From NCBI GenBank assembly GCA_000469685.2, contig LS997563.1:13493440-13557439 (forward strand): a stretch of DNA of 64,000 nucleotides, read 5' to 3'. Positions 49,001 through 61,000 of this stretch are shown here, piece after piece; the stretch's first letter is position 1; each line of letters starts with the position of its first letter. Both the position numbers and the translations under genes were made by a program. The DNA comes from Haemonchus contortus (Eukaryota; Nematoda; Chromadorea; Rhabditida; Trichostrongylidae). Below the pieces are notes generated by a model. The model did not search any database, was not told the origin of the DNA, and saw only the letters and a program-made list of their open reading frames with translations.

Positions 49001-52000
49001 TTGTCGCGTTTGTGAGGGCTGAGGAGAGGCAAGCTTGAGTATTTGCGCTATGTACAGGAAAGATGGTAGCAGATGAAGCATAACAAGAATTTTTATGCTG
49101 AACCGTACAATACAGCCGGCGATGCTGCGCAGTAGACTGACAAGGGAAGGATACTAGGTCGCAGTGGCCATCTGAGATGAGATGTATACTGCCGAATGTG
49201 TCTCCAGGTGAGTATCTCAAATCCGCTTTCCAAATCTGCTAAACGATTCTGGGGTCAGAGTTATGGGATCATTTCCTCTCCTGTGTTAAACGCCCCGAGA
49301 TGCCTATATAAGCCAACCGAAAACAAGACCGAATGTGCGGCGATGGAGCAGTTGGTACGATGGCGGACTCTCAGGATGGTCACGGAGGTTCGAATCCTTG
49401 ATGCTTCTGCCCGTTTTGCATTTTGAAAAAACATCTCCCAAACGCTTGCAAAATGCTTTTACGCTTCATATCCACCATCTATAGGGTTCCCTTACGTTTG
49501 ACAAATGCTGTAAAGGATAATATAATGGAAGTTTTCCTTTACCCCCATTTACCCCCACCCACCGAATAGAGATGCAGTCCTATCCCAATCACTCGAAGGG
49601 GTTGCGAAATTTATGAATTTATGGCAGCACCGTGCAGTTTCGACAGAGGGGAGAGCGGGGGGGGGGGGTCGGATGACTCATCTGACCGTAATACTCGCTG
49701 TTAGAGCGATGCCCTCTGCTCGGCCAGACATGAACCATTATGGGTACTAGTCTACCTATTACACCCCCAAAACCTCAAAATCTTGATTTTCGATGAAACT
49801 TCGCCTATAGGGGTAATCCGATGCACTAATAATGAATATGACCTGTATTTTTGGCGTTGGCACCATTTGGAGCCAATTGGCGCCAATTTGGCGCCAAGGG
49901 TGTTTTCACCAAAATTGCTGAAAACATGCGTTTAGGGGTTATTTGAGGTCCTGATGACGAATATGACATTCATTTTTGGCGTTGGCGTCATTTGGCTCCA
50001 ATTGGCGCCAAATTCGCGCCAATTGGAGTCAAATGGTGCCAACGCCAAAAATACAGGTCATATTCATTATTAGGGCATCGGATTACCCCTATAGGCGAAG
50101 TTTCATCGAAAATCAAGATTTTGAGGTTTTGGGGGTGTAATAGGTAGACTAGTACCCATAATGGTTCATGTCTGGCCGAGCAGAGGGCATCGCTCTAACA
50201 GCGAGTATTACGGTCAGATGAGTCATCCGACCCCCCCCCCCCCGCTCTCCCCTCTGTCGAAACTGCACGGTGCTGCCATAAATTCATAAATTTCGCAACC
50301 CCTTCGAGTGATTGGGATAGGACTGCATCTCTATTCGGTGGGTGGGGGTAAATGGGGGTAAAGGAAAACTTCCATTATATTATCCTTTACAGCATTTGTC
50401 AAACGTAAGGGAACCCTATAGATGGTGGATATGAAGCGTAAAAGCATTTTGCAAGCGTTTGGGAGATGTTTTTTCAAAATGCAAAACGGGCAGAAGCATC
50501 AAGGATTCGAACCTCCGTGACCATCCTGAGAGTCCGCCATCGTACCAACTGCTCCATCGCCGCACATTCGGTCTTGTTTTCGGTTGGCTTATATAGGCAT
50601 CTCGGGGCGTTTAACACAGGAGAGGAAATGATCCCATAACTCTGACCCCAGAATCGTTTAGCAGATTTGGAAAGCGGATTTGAGATACTCACCTGGAGAC
50701 ACATTCGGCAGTATACATCTCATCTCAGATGGCCACTGCGACCTAGTATCCTTCCCTTGTGAGATAATTGTGGTGCATTGTATAGGTTGTTTTGCTGTCT
50801 CTACAAGTTGTTAGTCAGTGTGTTCTTTTGTTTATGAGGGGCCGTCAAACTGGGGGAAGCGAAAGGGGTTCCGTAGACTTCTAGTATCGCAAATTTCAAA
50901 GGTTTATGCAGAAGTTTAGCAGAACATAGGCTAAAGCGATTTTCACAGCTCACAACAATCTTTCTCATAATTAGGTTTCCACTGTGATCACGTTTATCAG
51001 CGATTGACTTCATTTGATTTTCTTTAGGAGTGTTGCGCAGCAGCTACTGGATGGACAGGATGTTGTGCCAGAGTCTTTCCCATCAGTCACCATTTATTTC
51101 TCAGACATTGTTGGTTTCACGCGTATTTCTGGGGAATCTACCCCGATGCAGGTCAGTTTGAATCCATCGTGGCTTGACAACTGTCTTCCTGGTTTGGCAG
51201 ACTTCATTCCAATTCTTTTCAGGTTGTGGCATTTTTGAACAAGCTATATACGAAGTTTGATAGGATAATTCAGAAGTATGATGTCTACAAGGTAAGCTGT
51301 CTCTGATGGTTTTTATATCTGAGGGTTTTTACTGGCGAGAAGTTATTGTGGCAAAAGTGAGCTAGTATAAATGCGCAACAGTTTAAGATGATGCTAAACA
51401 GTACGTAAATTAGAATGGTTCGCATCGTGAATTGGTAGGAAACAGCAGGTAGTTAATAGGTTATCCATAACATGGTGGGTGCCAACAGGTGCTTGCACCC
51501 ATCTTGTTTTGAATGAGCCTCTCTTTTGAGATGTGCCCATTCTCGATTGAAGCCAGGCTTGATAAGCTGGGAGAACATTACGTTCCCCAGCTGCACGCCC
51601 CTCACTCCTTCTGAAATCGGTCACGTGAATAGATCACTCTTTCATTCATTCTGAATAAGATAACCTACAGCTCATGTATATATTAAAGGTAGAGACGATA
51701 GGAGATGCCTACATGGTCGTGTCGGGTGTGCCTAACTTCAAAGAAACGCAGTTCCATGCAAAGGAGATAGGTAGGCTTCAGGTTTTTTTTTCAACATTCA
51801 GGGTTTTGGTACAATCATCAGATAGCCTTTATGAGAACTGGATCAGCTCAAAGTCTCTGTTGTTTTCAGCCCTCATGGCTTTGCGATTATTGCGTGCCGT
51901 GCGAAACTTTAAGATTCCTCATCGTCCTAGTGAACAACTGATGCTGCGTATTGGTATCCATACGGGAAGTTGTGTGGCCGGAGTAGTAGGAAAAACTATG

Positions 52001-55000
52001 CCAAGGTTAGTTATTCGAATTCCTCCTATAATGTTGGTAATTTCCTTCAAAACATTGAAATAAAAATGGTGATGGAGTACTCAGTATGTATATCGTTATG
52101 TATAACTCTGAATTCATAAAATTGCACCATTTACAAAAATGGTAGTCCACCTTAACTTTTGCGGCTCCAACTTGCTCGTGTCATTTGAAGCATTTGAAGA
52201 AGTATTGCCAGTAAACTCCTTGTTGCTAATACAACGAAAGGGGGCTCTCATGGGGAAGAAAACTTCAAATAATCTCGAAATGGTGCGCGTCGTCTTCTTG
52301 CGGTCGGCCCCCGCCAGATGTGAGCTCGCGAGAGAATAGTCGCTTGTGATGCGCAGGCGGTGACGGACCTAAAATGGTATTCCCTGACTAGTCTTCCTAT
52401 CAATGTAAGTGATAAGAACCTACAGGATTTCTCCACCATTGAGGTTTTTTGCGGCACAGCACAATCTGCACTCAATTATCCAGACACAGCGGATTTACAA
52501 AGCTCCAATATGTTTTTTGGTAACTTATTCTATTTAGTTCGCTATTTTTTCAGATACTGCTTGTTCGGTGACACGGTTAATACTGCAAGTCGGATGGAGA
52601 GCAATGGAGAACGTAAGTGAACATACATATTGTTGGGTTGCGATCAAATAAACTCAGCCCTGTTTTTAGCGCTTAAAATTCACTGCTCTCAACCGACGCG
52701 AGATGTTCTGTCAGCGATTCCTGGTTTCGTTTTGGAGGAGCGAGGAACGCTGACTATTAAGGTGAATTCAACTGCTCTTCTTCCTTGATTAGCTCAATAT
52801 AATTATCATTCTACTCTCAGGGCAAGGGGCCAATGACCACGTACTGGTTACTGGATGCGGAAGGTTACGAGTTTTCCGATGACGAGGAATCACGCGAAGA
52901 AGAGCCGAGCCTTGCACCGGAAATATTCCCGCGTAATTCCACCTTCAGGACTATGAGAGGGTCCGGATTCGGTGAGTGATACACTACGACAGGGAGCGGA
53001 GTGAAAAACCCTGTTTTTCGTCTTTGAAGGGGTTTGCTTCTATATGACGTGGTTTAGCTCTAAATCGTGAGTCTACGATGTCGCTTTCGACTCAGAAGGA
53101 CCAATCATTCCTGAAAAGGTTCATTGGAACTGTACGACAGCCCGTGCAGGTGAGACACATGGAATTCTGATGAGTTCATTTCCAAGGCCCAAGCTAGGTG
53201 ATGTGGACCTGATGTCTAAGCGAAAGATCTCAGCGAATAGCGATCAGGCATAGTACAACAATCATTGCCTTTTCTTTCTTGCCCGGCCCGTTTCTTCGTG
53301 ACATGCAGTGCCTTTCAAACATGATTATGGTGCGTGTGGAGTATTAGGCGTTCACAGTTTTTCTTCAGGCGAATGATTCACAGCCGAACGCCTTTTTCTC
53401 GGCTATGAATGGTGGTGTAGTGTCAATGGGCAATTCGTACAAGGAGCTGCCAAGTGTCCATGAAGAGGATTCGCCCGGTGCAACGCGGTCAAATGCGGCA
53501 TGTACTAGTCAGAGGTAATTGTGAGCTGTGTTAATGGTGCTAACAGCACTTTTTGCATCTAACCAGGGAGGGGTAGTCTACTTATCTCGGAACTTTAAAT
53601 TCAGACCCAGATAATTCGATAGAGTATTGAACGCTGTTTACGAAAATGGAAATTGAAACTGCAAAATGGTTCTCCTTAAAAAGTTATGGGGGCCCGAATT
53701 TTGCTCTACAACAGTATCAATTGGATATGCGAACTCGTCGCTTCCTTATCGAACGCCCACGTGACTTAGTGGTAGTGGTCTGGCCGCATTCATACTAGGT
53801 GCGGTAGACGGCGGACTAGGGCGGTAGACGGCGGACTAGGGCGGTAGACGGCGGTCTCGGCGCCGTCTACCGCCCTCGACCGCCGTCTACCGCCCTAGTC
53901 CGCCGTCTACCGCCCTAGTCCGCCGTCTACCGCACCACTCGGCTGCCAGTCTTACGAAACCAATCGATGACAGGTCCCGTTGATGACTCATCCTACGGGA
54001 TGACTGTTCGAGATAATTGTGCTCCTTTTTCTCTTCGCTCGTAGCAGATTTTGTTGTGATTTTCATTTTGTATCACGTCCCGTGCTTACTACCGATGTTG
54101 CGTGCGCGTAATGGTCGCTTGAGCTCATTATTTTTTCACTTATTTTTCTTACCCCTCTTATTTCAATAATTTGTTGTGGGAATTTTTCTATTTTATTTTT
54201 TCTATAAAATTTTTTACTTCTATTTTTTTCTGCTTTATATTCTAGCTAGTACTGACATGATTTGGTTCCGAAATAATGATTTTGTAAGTGTGAATAGTAT
54301 ACATTAGAATAGTAAGAATGAAAAAGGCACTCATAACACACCAGTACTAACTAGAATATAGAGCAGGAAAAAATAGAAATAAAAAATTCGAATAGAAAAA
54401 TTAGAAAAAATGAAATATAAAAATTTTCACAACAAAATGCTGAGATAAGAGGGATAAAAAAACAAATGGAAAAATAATGAGTCCTTGCGAACATCTCGCG
54501 CACGGAAGACCGGTCATCTATACGGGACGTGATACAAAATGAAAATCACAACAAAATCTGCTACGAGCGAAGAGAAAAAGGAGCACAATTATCTCGAACA
54601 GTCATCCCGTAGGATGAGTCATCAACGGGACCTGTCATCGATTGGTTTCGTAAGACTGGCAGCCGAGTGGTGCGGTAGACGGCGGACTAGGGCGGTAGAC
54701 GGCGGACTAGGGCGGTAGACGGCGGTCGAGGGCGGTAGACGGCGCCGAGACCGCCGTCTACCGCCCTAGTCCGCCGTCTACCGCCCTAGTCCGCCGTCTA
54801 CCGCACCTAGTATGAATGCGGCCTCTCGCTTCGTGGGCGTAAAATGAGGGGTCCCTCCCCGCCATTATCCGCACTTTTGCAAAGTGTTTTTTTCATTTTA
54901 TCAAAGGCTCTCTAAACGTTTTCTGACATTTCTTTAGACAATTGATATTACTGTCGAGCAAAATTTGGGTACCATAACTTTTTAAGGAGAATCATTTTGC

Positions 55001-58000
55001 AATTTTGATTTCCATTTTCGTAAACAGCATTCAAAACTCTATCGACTCATCTGGGTCGCAATTCAAAGTTCCAAGATAAGTAGACTACCCCTCCCTGTTA
55101 AGACCACTACTCGTTTCTGGACCTCTAGGCAAAACCCGATAATCTCGATCGGAGTCGATCCAATGAATCGGATGAAGGTGGTGACCTCATATTCATAGGT
55201 CCGCTTACTGAAAGAAATTTATTTCATGACCAGGAAAAGATCTTAAAGATAGATATTCGTTGGTATTGGCTCCATTTCTCGGTCTATTTTATCCTGTCTG
55301 CTTAAATGTTCAGCAGCCAAAATGAGTGTACAGGGTGCGCCATAAATATGGTAACAAAGTAATTTGGCTACAGAAACAGCAGTTAACATTGATACATGGT
55401 GAATTCATGTGAACTATTTACTATGCATCGCATCTACAAAACAAACACACGGTCATCTCATATAACCGTTTCCTGTACTAATTATAGTTCAAAGACGCTG
55501 CGGCTACTTATCGACGGCGGCACGCAGAGATTCTTGAAAAACTCCAGCCTGGGATTTTTTCAGTGATTCCTTAGGAGCAGCAATAGTGGTGCATTTTGAA
55601 GCGCAGGCCTTCCTCTCTAGTCTGGGCTATATCCAGCGACCCATCACATTGTGGTCCGGAAAATTCGTTGAAGGATGGAAAGGTGGGATATGGTCGCGAA
55701 CACTTCTTCACCACCAGTCTCGATCTTTTCCCATTCATGAGCAAGTGCGCCGTTGTTTTAAAGTCGGATCCCTAGAAAAATCTTTGACCCTCAACTGCAC
55801 CCTTTCAGGAAACCCCTTCTCAAAGAGGTGCGGAGTAAGTCTTGTACTTCTCTTGACCAAAATTCGCGATATCGCTCTAATGATAGAGACTCTAGCCCAG
55901 ACTATCATGAAAGAGGAGTAATGGCTTTGAGAGGCGATCTGACTCTTCTCAACGGCTTCAGCCCTCTTGGTGTAGAATATATGTATACTTTGGGATCTCA
56001 TCATTTCTTCCACGCTGAACATCCTTTAGTCAAAAAATGTGTGTCGAAGCGCGTGCCGCGCGCAAGTAACGCACGGAACTTGATTTTTCTCTTCAATTTC
56101 TTCCCGTCGAAAAGCTTATAGGGCGCCCGAATCTTATCTAGATACAATTCTATTTGCTCTGGGTAGACTCCTACCATCGGATTAGAACATACAAACAAAT
56201 CAGCAGCCATTTTTCTGTTGTTCCTGCAGGTTCCGCAGCTTACTCCTTCCCAAGGAATTGTATTCGGAAAAGGGGTCGTATGTGAGACAAGACGACCGTA
56301 TTGAGGTTTGTTATTGACCTGTCTACGCAACGCGATCCAAGAGACTGTCATGTGAGAAATGTTGAAACGAGGAACGAACCCGGAAAAGCACTCTTCAAAA
56401 GCGCGCAAGGACGGAACGGTTGGTTGATGTCTACGAAGCTCTACCGTTTTTCGAAATTTGACGAATTGAGAGTACCAAAGTAAATATGTGGGCTAAGGTA
56501 CATCATAAAAGTAAGGGGAGGTGCAGATCTGGAGAAACCCTCCAAACAAGGAAATTACGGAGGTCTGAAAAGTTGTTACCATATTTATGGCGCACCCTGT
56601 AGTAATGAATCACTTATTTACATGTATAGGCGCCCGAACCACATAATATACTCATGATATACATACCCAACAGACAGGTATAACGTAACGTATTTATAAG
56701 TAACGCGGGATTTTGCTTTTCACTTTCAGAATTTTTCGAGTCGTTAAATTGTTTTTATCTTTTGAAGACAATGTTTCGATGCTGACCGCAAAAAAATCTC
56801 AATCTGGTGCTCAAACAGCTGCACTTATCCACATATATTCGGAGTTTTGAAGATCTTTATCAAAAGCTTTCTGTTACTTTCAGTCGTAATATCCGATGGC
56901 CGCCATTCTCATCGACGAGGAACTGCTATCAAAATGTGAGCCGTACGTCATTTCCTACGGAAAATGACGTTGCGTTAAGAAAAAGGTTTGGCTACTGTTA
57001 TTTCTTTCACGTTGCTTCATTTTCAGTGGTAAATCACTGCCATTTTTGCGAAGTCGCAAATGGTTTCATGACATTTTAGGTCAACGTCGCTCCCAGATGG
57101 CGAGGTGTTGAATTTGGACATGCTTGGTCCTCAAACTGTGGCGAACTCGACTGCCCCGGTATCGTCATATTGCTCCCCAGCCACACGAAGAAATACCGCA
57201 GAATCGAGGTAAGCCTTTGCGAAGTGCGACGCATAACGCGATGCTTTAAGCTAGGGCTGAGCCGAGGTGCTTCAAGACAATGTGTACGTCTCGCATGACT
57301 GCTTTATCTGCGTTCACAAATGCTCCCAAAATTTTCGCGATTAGTCCGATATCTTTATTGATGTGATCTTCAAATAACTAAGCGAATACCAGCAGATTGT
57401 TATAGTTTGCTGCTTTGGTAAGAGCAGCAACATCTCTGTGCTTTGAAATCGCTTGGAAAGATTGTGCATATACCAACAGGGCAGTGCTTTTGGGGACACT
57501 AGTGCTGAATGTAAAGCAGCAAGTTACGCTAGTGTCTATGTAACTGTGTTGGATTGGCGAGCAGAAGCAGCCTCCAACGAAACGGTCAATAAGCGGCCCA
57601 AAAGCTACTGCTGGTTTGCTTTTTTACGCGGCTTCCCCTTCAGATTAATCAAATCTTTCATAGAGATATACCAAATTTGGCATATCTCCATGAATTTGGC
57701 ATATCTCCATCAATATATGTGTCTGTTCGGCCGTTCCTCTTGTCATGCTCACTATTAAAAACTCGTAGATTGATAGAAGCTGCTGTGGAGGATAGTTCAC
57801 GAATTTTATGGGAGCGCATGTTAATCAGAGAGTTTGTTGTCGAGTGGTTCTTGATTTTGAGTTTAAACAGACGTACATCGGTGCTTTTACAGTGTTGTTT
57901 CTGATTAATCAGGCTCAGTCGAAGGAGGTTGTCAGGAGTTAGGATGTAGTTCCAAAAAGGCATCTGTAATCAGATGTTATTTCTACCTTAAAAGAACGTT

Positions 58001-61000
58001 TATCATTAGTTTTTCACAAAAGCATTTTTGTGAACTCCCGCAAACAAACCACAAGAAGTTTTCTGTTATTCTTTTGAGGAGTGAAGCGTATGGAAAGAGG
58101 TGGTGTTCTATGTTTCAGTAGTTCCCGAACAATGCAATCGGCATCGCCAACTCCTAGCCAGTATCCTTCGTATAAAGATCTAGCTGACCTTCCGGCTATT
58201 CCGAGGTGTTCATTGGCTTCTTGCTTTTTCTTGTTTTTAGCTTTCTATGTTTGTGTCTAACTGGGACCTCGTGTCGCTTCATGCCTAGGACTTATCAGCT
58301 ATAAAACCAATTAACAACTATGTTTCGAAGATTTTTACCGAAACGGTTAGATTTAATTTCGATACTTTTTGATAAGTTAGTTAATATAGTTTTCCTTGAA
58401 AATTCGAGTGTACGTCCTTTGGTGGTGTTGCTACTAACCTCGTGTTCAGGAAACAAGGGATGGCACTTATTGTCCGACCTCCTAGAAAACGTTCGCTCTC
58501 CGTCGGTGACAATGTGCCACATACGAAGTCGACAATGATGACGACGTTCGACGACGGCTCTGCAGCTAAGGTAGATCCTGACGATCCTCTGATAAGTCCA
58601 CGAAAACCACGACGCCAACGCCGACGATACAAGAGCAAGGCAAGAATTTCCCGATTAAGCATGATAACTGTGTAATTTATGCACGAGCACATCTTTTTAA
58701 CGTCGCAGTTTCCGGTGAGTACCAGGAGATTTCACATGGTAACTGAGTAACACATGAACGCTGTCATACTGAATACTTTCCTGTTATTCTCAACTTTCTC
58801 TTAGCAATAATTATTTACCATGGCGCGAACGATCTAGGGTTTTCATTCAGTAGTGCCGCGCTTTAATTAGGCTTGGCGGTTATTTATGCCACGGTTTACG
58901 AAATAGCAAACAATGTTCGCGGATCTAGGCGACATGTTCAATAATTGTAGAGTCAAAAGATTCCGAGTAATGCTTAATCTGGCTTACTTAGCTACTATAA
59001 GGGGAGGCTTGCTTACAGCTAATGGAGCGCTCATTGAAGTGATTGCCCTGACTTGCTTACGCTTATGTCGTTAAATTGAAAATATATCCTAGATATTTCC
59101 CCACAAGAAGTCTAAAGACTACCTTCATAGGGTATCTCAAATGACTAGCTGCTCGTCGGCGATGGTATTCATGATGAGATATCTATCATTCATTCCATCG
59201 TTCTGCTGTAGGCAAAGGCAATTTCTCTCATACTGCTGGCAGCTGGCCCTCGTGGAGCTCCTGCTATGCATCAGTCACTGCGGTGCATGCGTTACATTGC
59301 TGCCCATTTTATTGTGGAGCAACTTTTGAGCGTTCCAGCATGGCCTTTTGTTGCATGTTGTGTTATTTCAGTTACTACAAGCACGCAAAATTTTTTCTTC
59401 ACAAAAAAACAGAACAGAGCCGTCAATAATATAGCCTAAACATGATTATCTGAAAATGAATCAGGATTCATTTCCAAAACAACAGCGCAATCGTGGTTTC
59501 GTGAGGTTATTCAGTTGTGCGTCTCTCCACTCCTTTTGTGTGCGGTTTTGCGGTGCATCGCTCGCATTTCAGAAGACCGTTGGGATGAGTAAAAGGAAAT
59601 AGCCATCATTCCTACATGGAACACCGGGTTCGTTAAACCCGTATGAAAACGGGATGGGCAAGCGAACTAAGCGAGGCATTAAGATGCCCATTTCGAGGCT
59701 CGTAGGAACAAAGTGGAAAGCTGGCGTACGATTGCATGACTGACTTCGCCAATAGGCTGGCCTTGCTTGTTTTTTGATGTGTAGCTGGAGAAATGTCACT
59801 AAAACTCCTTGTCAACTTTTTTTTCTCGGCTATCGTAGACGATTCGTTATATTTCTCTCAGCTTCCTACTCTCACTCCTCAGTTTGGTTACTTCGAGCCC
59901 TTTCGTTCTTCAAGTGACCGGGAAAGCTCACTACATTTTTGTTGAAATTAACCCATTGGAGACAGCGCGTGTTTTGGATTTTTTGGCCGCGTGGGACATC
60001 AGCGTTTTGGCGGGCACGGTCACCTTGACGCGCATGCGCGTCACGATGTCCCACGAGGTGCACTTTTTGGAAGCCAAAGCTGAGAGGCAACAACAAAAGT
60101 GTATTATATTGGCAAATGAAAAGAGTAGCCGACAGGGGGGTGCTCTGCTTGTCTGCACCCTCTTAGCGAAATAGAAACAGCTCTGATGCGCTCGTATAGT
60201 AAAGATAGGAAATTGCTACCTAGAGGTCTAGAGAGCTGTAGAGAGGGAACTGGGGATGTAAGACATATTGCTTGTTATCAGTGAAACCTGGAATATGTGA
60301 ATATACACTCTCTCGCTGAGAGAGTGCAGACAAGCCGTGTGCCACGTAGGCGCCAGGCCAAATTCAAATTCTTGTAACGTCAAAGAAAAGAAACATCTCA
60401 AAAGCAACATCTACAAAATGGCTGAAGTCGAATACGATGCTCAGGACACATTGGACTTTGACGCACTACTAATCGCATCCGATGAGGAAGAGCAAGGAAC
60501 AACTGAAGATGAAGTGGATGAGGTTTTGCGAAGAACGGAATCAGATGGATCAGAAGAGGAGGATTCTGATAATGAAAGTACTTCGTCGTGGAGCAGTGAT
60601 ATCTCGCCTCATGATCCTTGGATTTTCAGCGGTAGCTGCGGCCCAGATGATGAGGTTCTCAGTTGCCAAGAGCCGATAGATTTCTTCGAACTGTTTTTGA
60701 ACGATGAAATTTTGGATCTGACCGTCAAGGAGACCAACCGCTATGGAACTCACTGCAGTGGAGATTTTCAAGAAACCGACTCCGAAGAAATGAGAAGATT
60801 TGTTGGACTATGTTTGCAAATGGGATTGGTCAAGTTGCCGCGTTTACGAGATTATTGGAGTTCGCGACCAGGCTTTGGTGGTCATGCAGTTGCATCCAAA
60901 ATTATGGCTAGAAACAGATTCGAAGAGCTATTGTAATACCTTCATTTGGCAGACAATGAAAATTTCGACGGCGACCGACTATATAAAATCAAGAGATTCG

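Larger units (their letters stand above)
49141..50759. mobile_element. 1.6-kb foldback element with tRNA-like heads in both arms, intron 24
   Basis: Two arms of about 760 bp (49141-49900 and about 50000-50759) are near-perfect reverse complements around a loop of about 95 bp built from attggcgccaa-type words. Ends are caagggaaggatactaggtc and its complement. The 3-bp duplication tga flanks it (49138-49140 and 50760-50762). The arms are so similar that both encode the same 76-codon ORF on opposite strands, which is not a gene. No transposase is present. Confidence 0.92.

Noticed and set aside
49340..49415. A functional tRNA gene
   Set aside because: A and B boxes are present, but acceptor and anticodon stems do not pair properly; it is kept only as a tRNA-like head.
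49196..50704. Two identical 76-residue ORFs on opposite strands
   Set aside because: They are the same sequence in the two arms of the palindrome and carry no domain; the match reflects the inverted repeat and not a conserved gene.
56895..56946. An additional cyclase exon between exons 33 and 34
   Set aside because: It has acceptor and donor-like ends but leaves phase 0, which would put exon 34 in a frame that cannot join exon 35; direct joining of 33 to 34 keeps phase.
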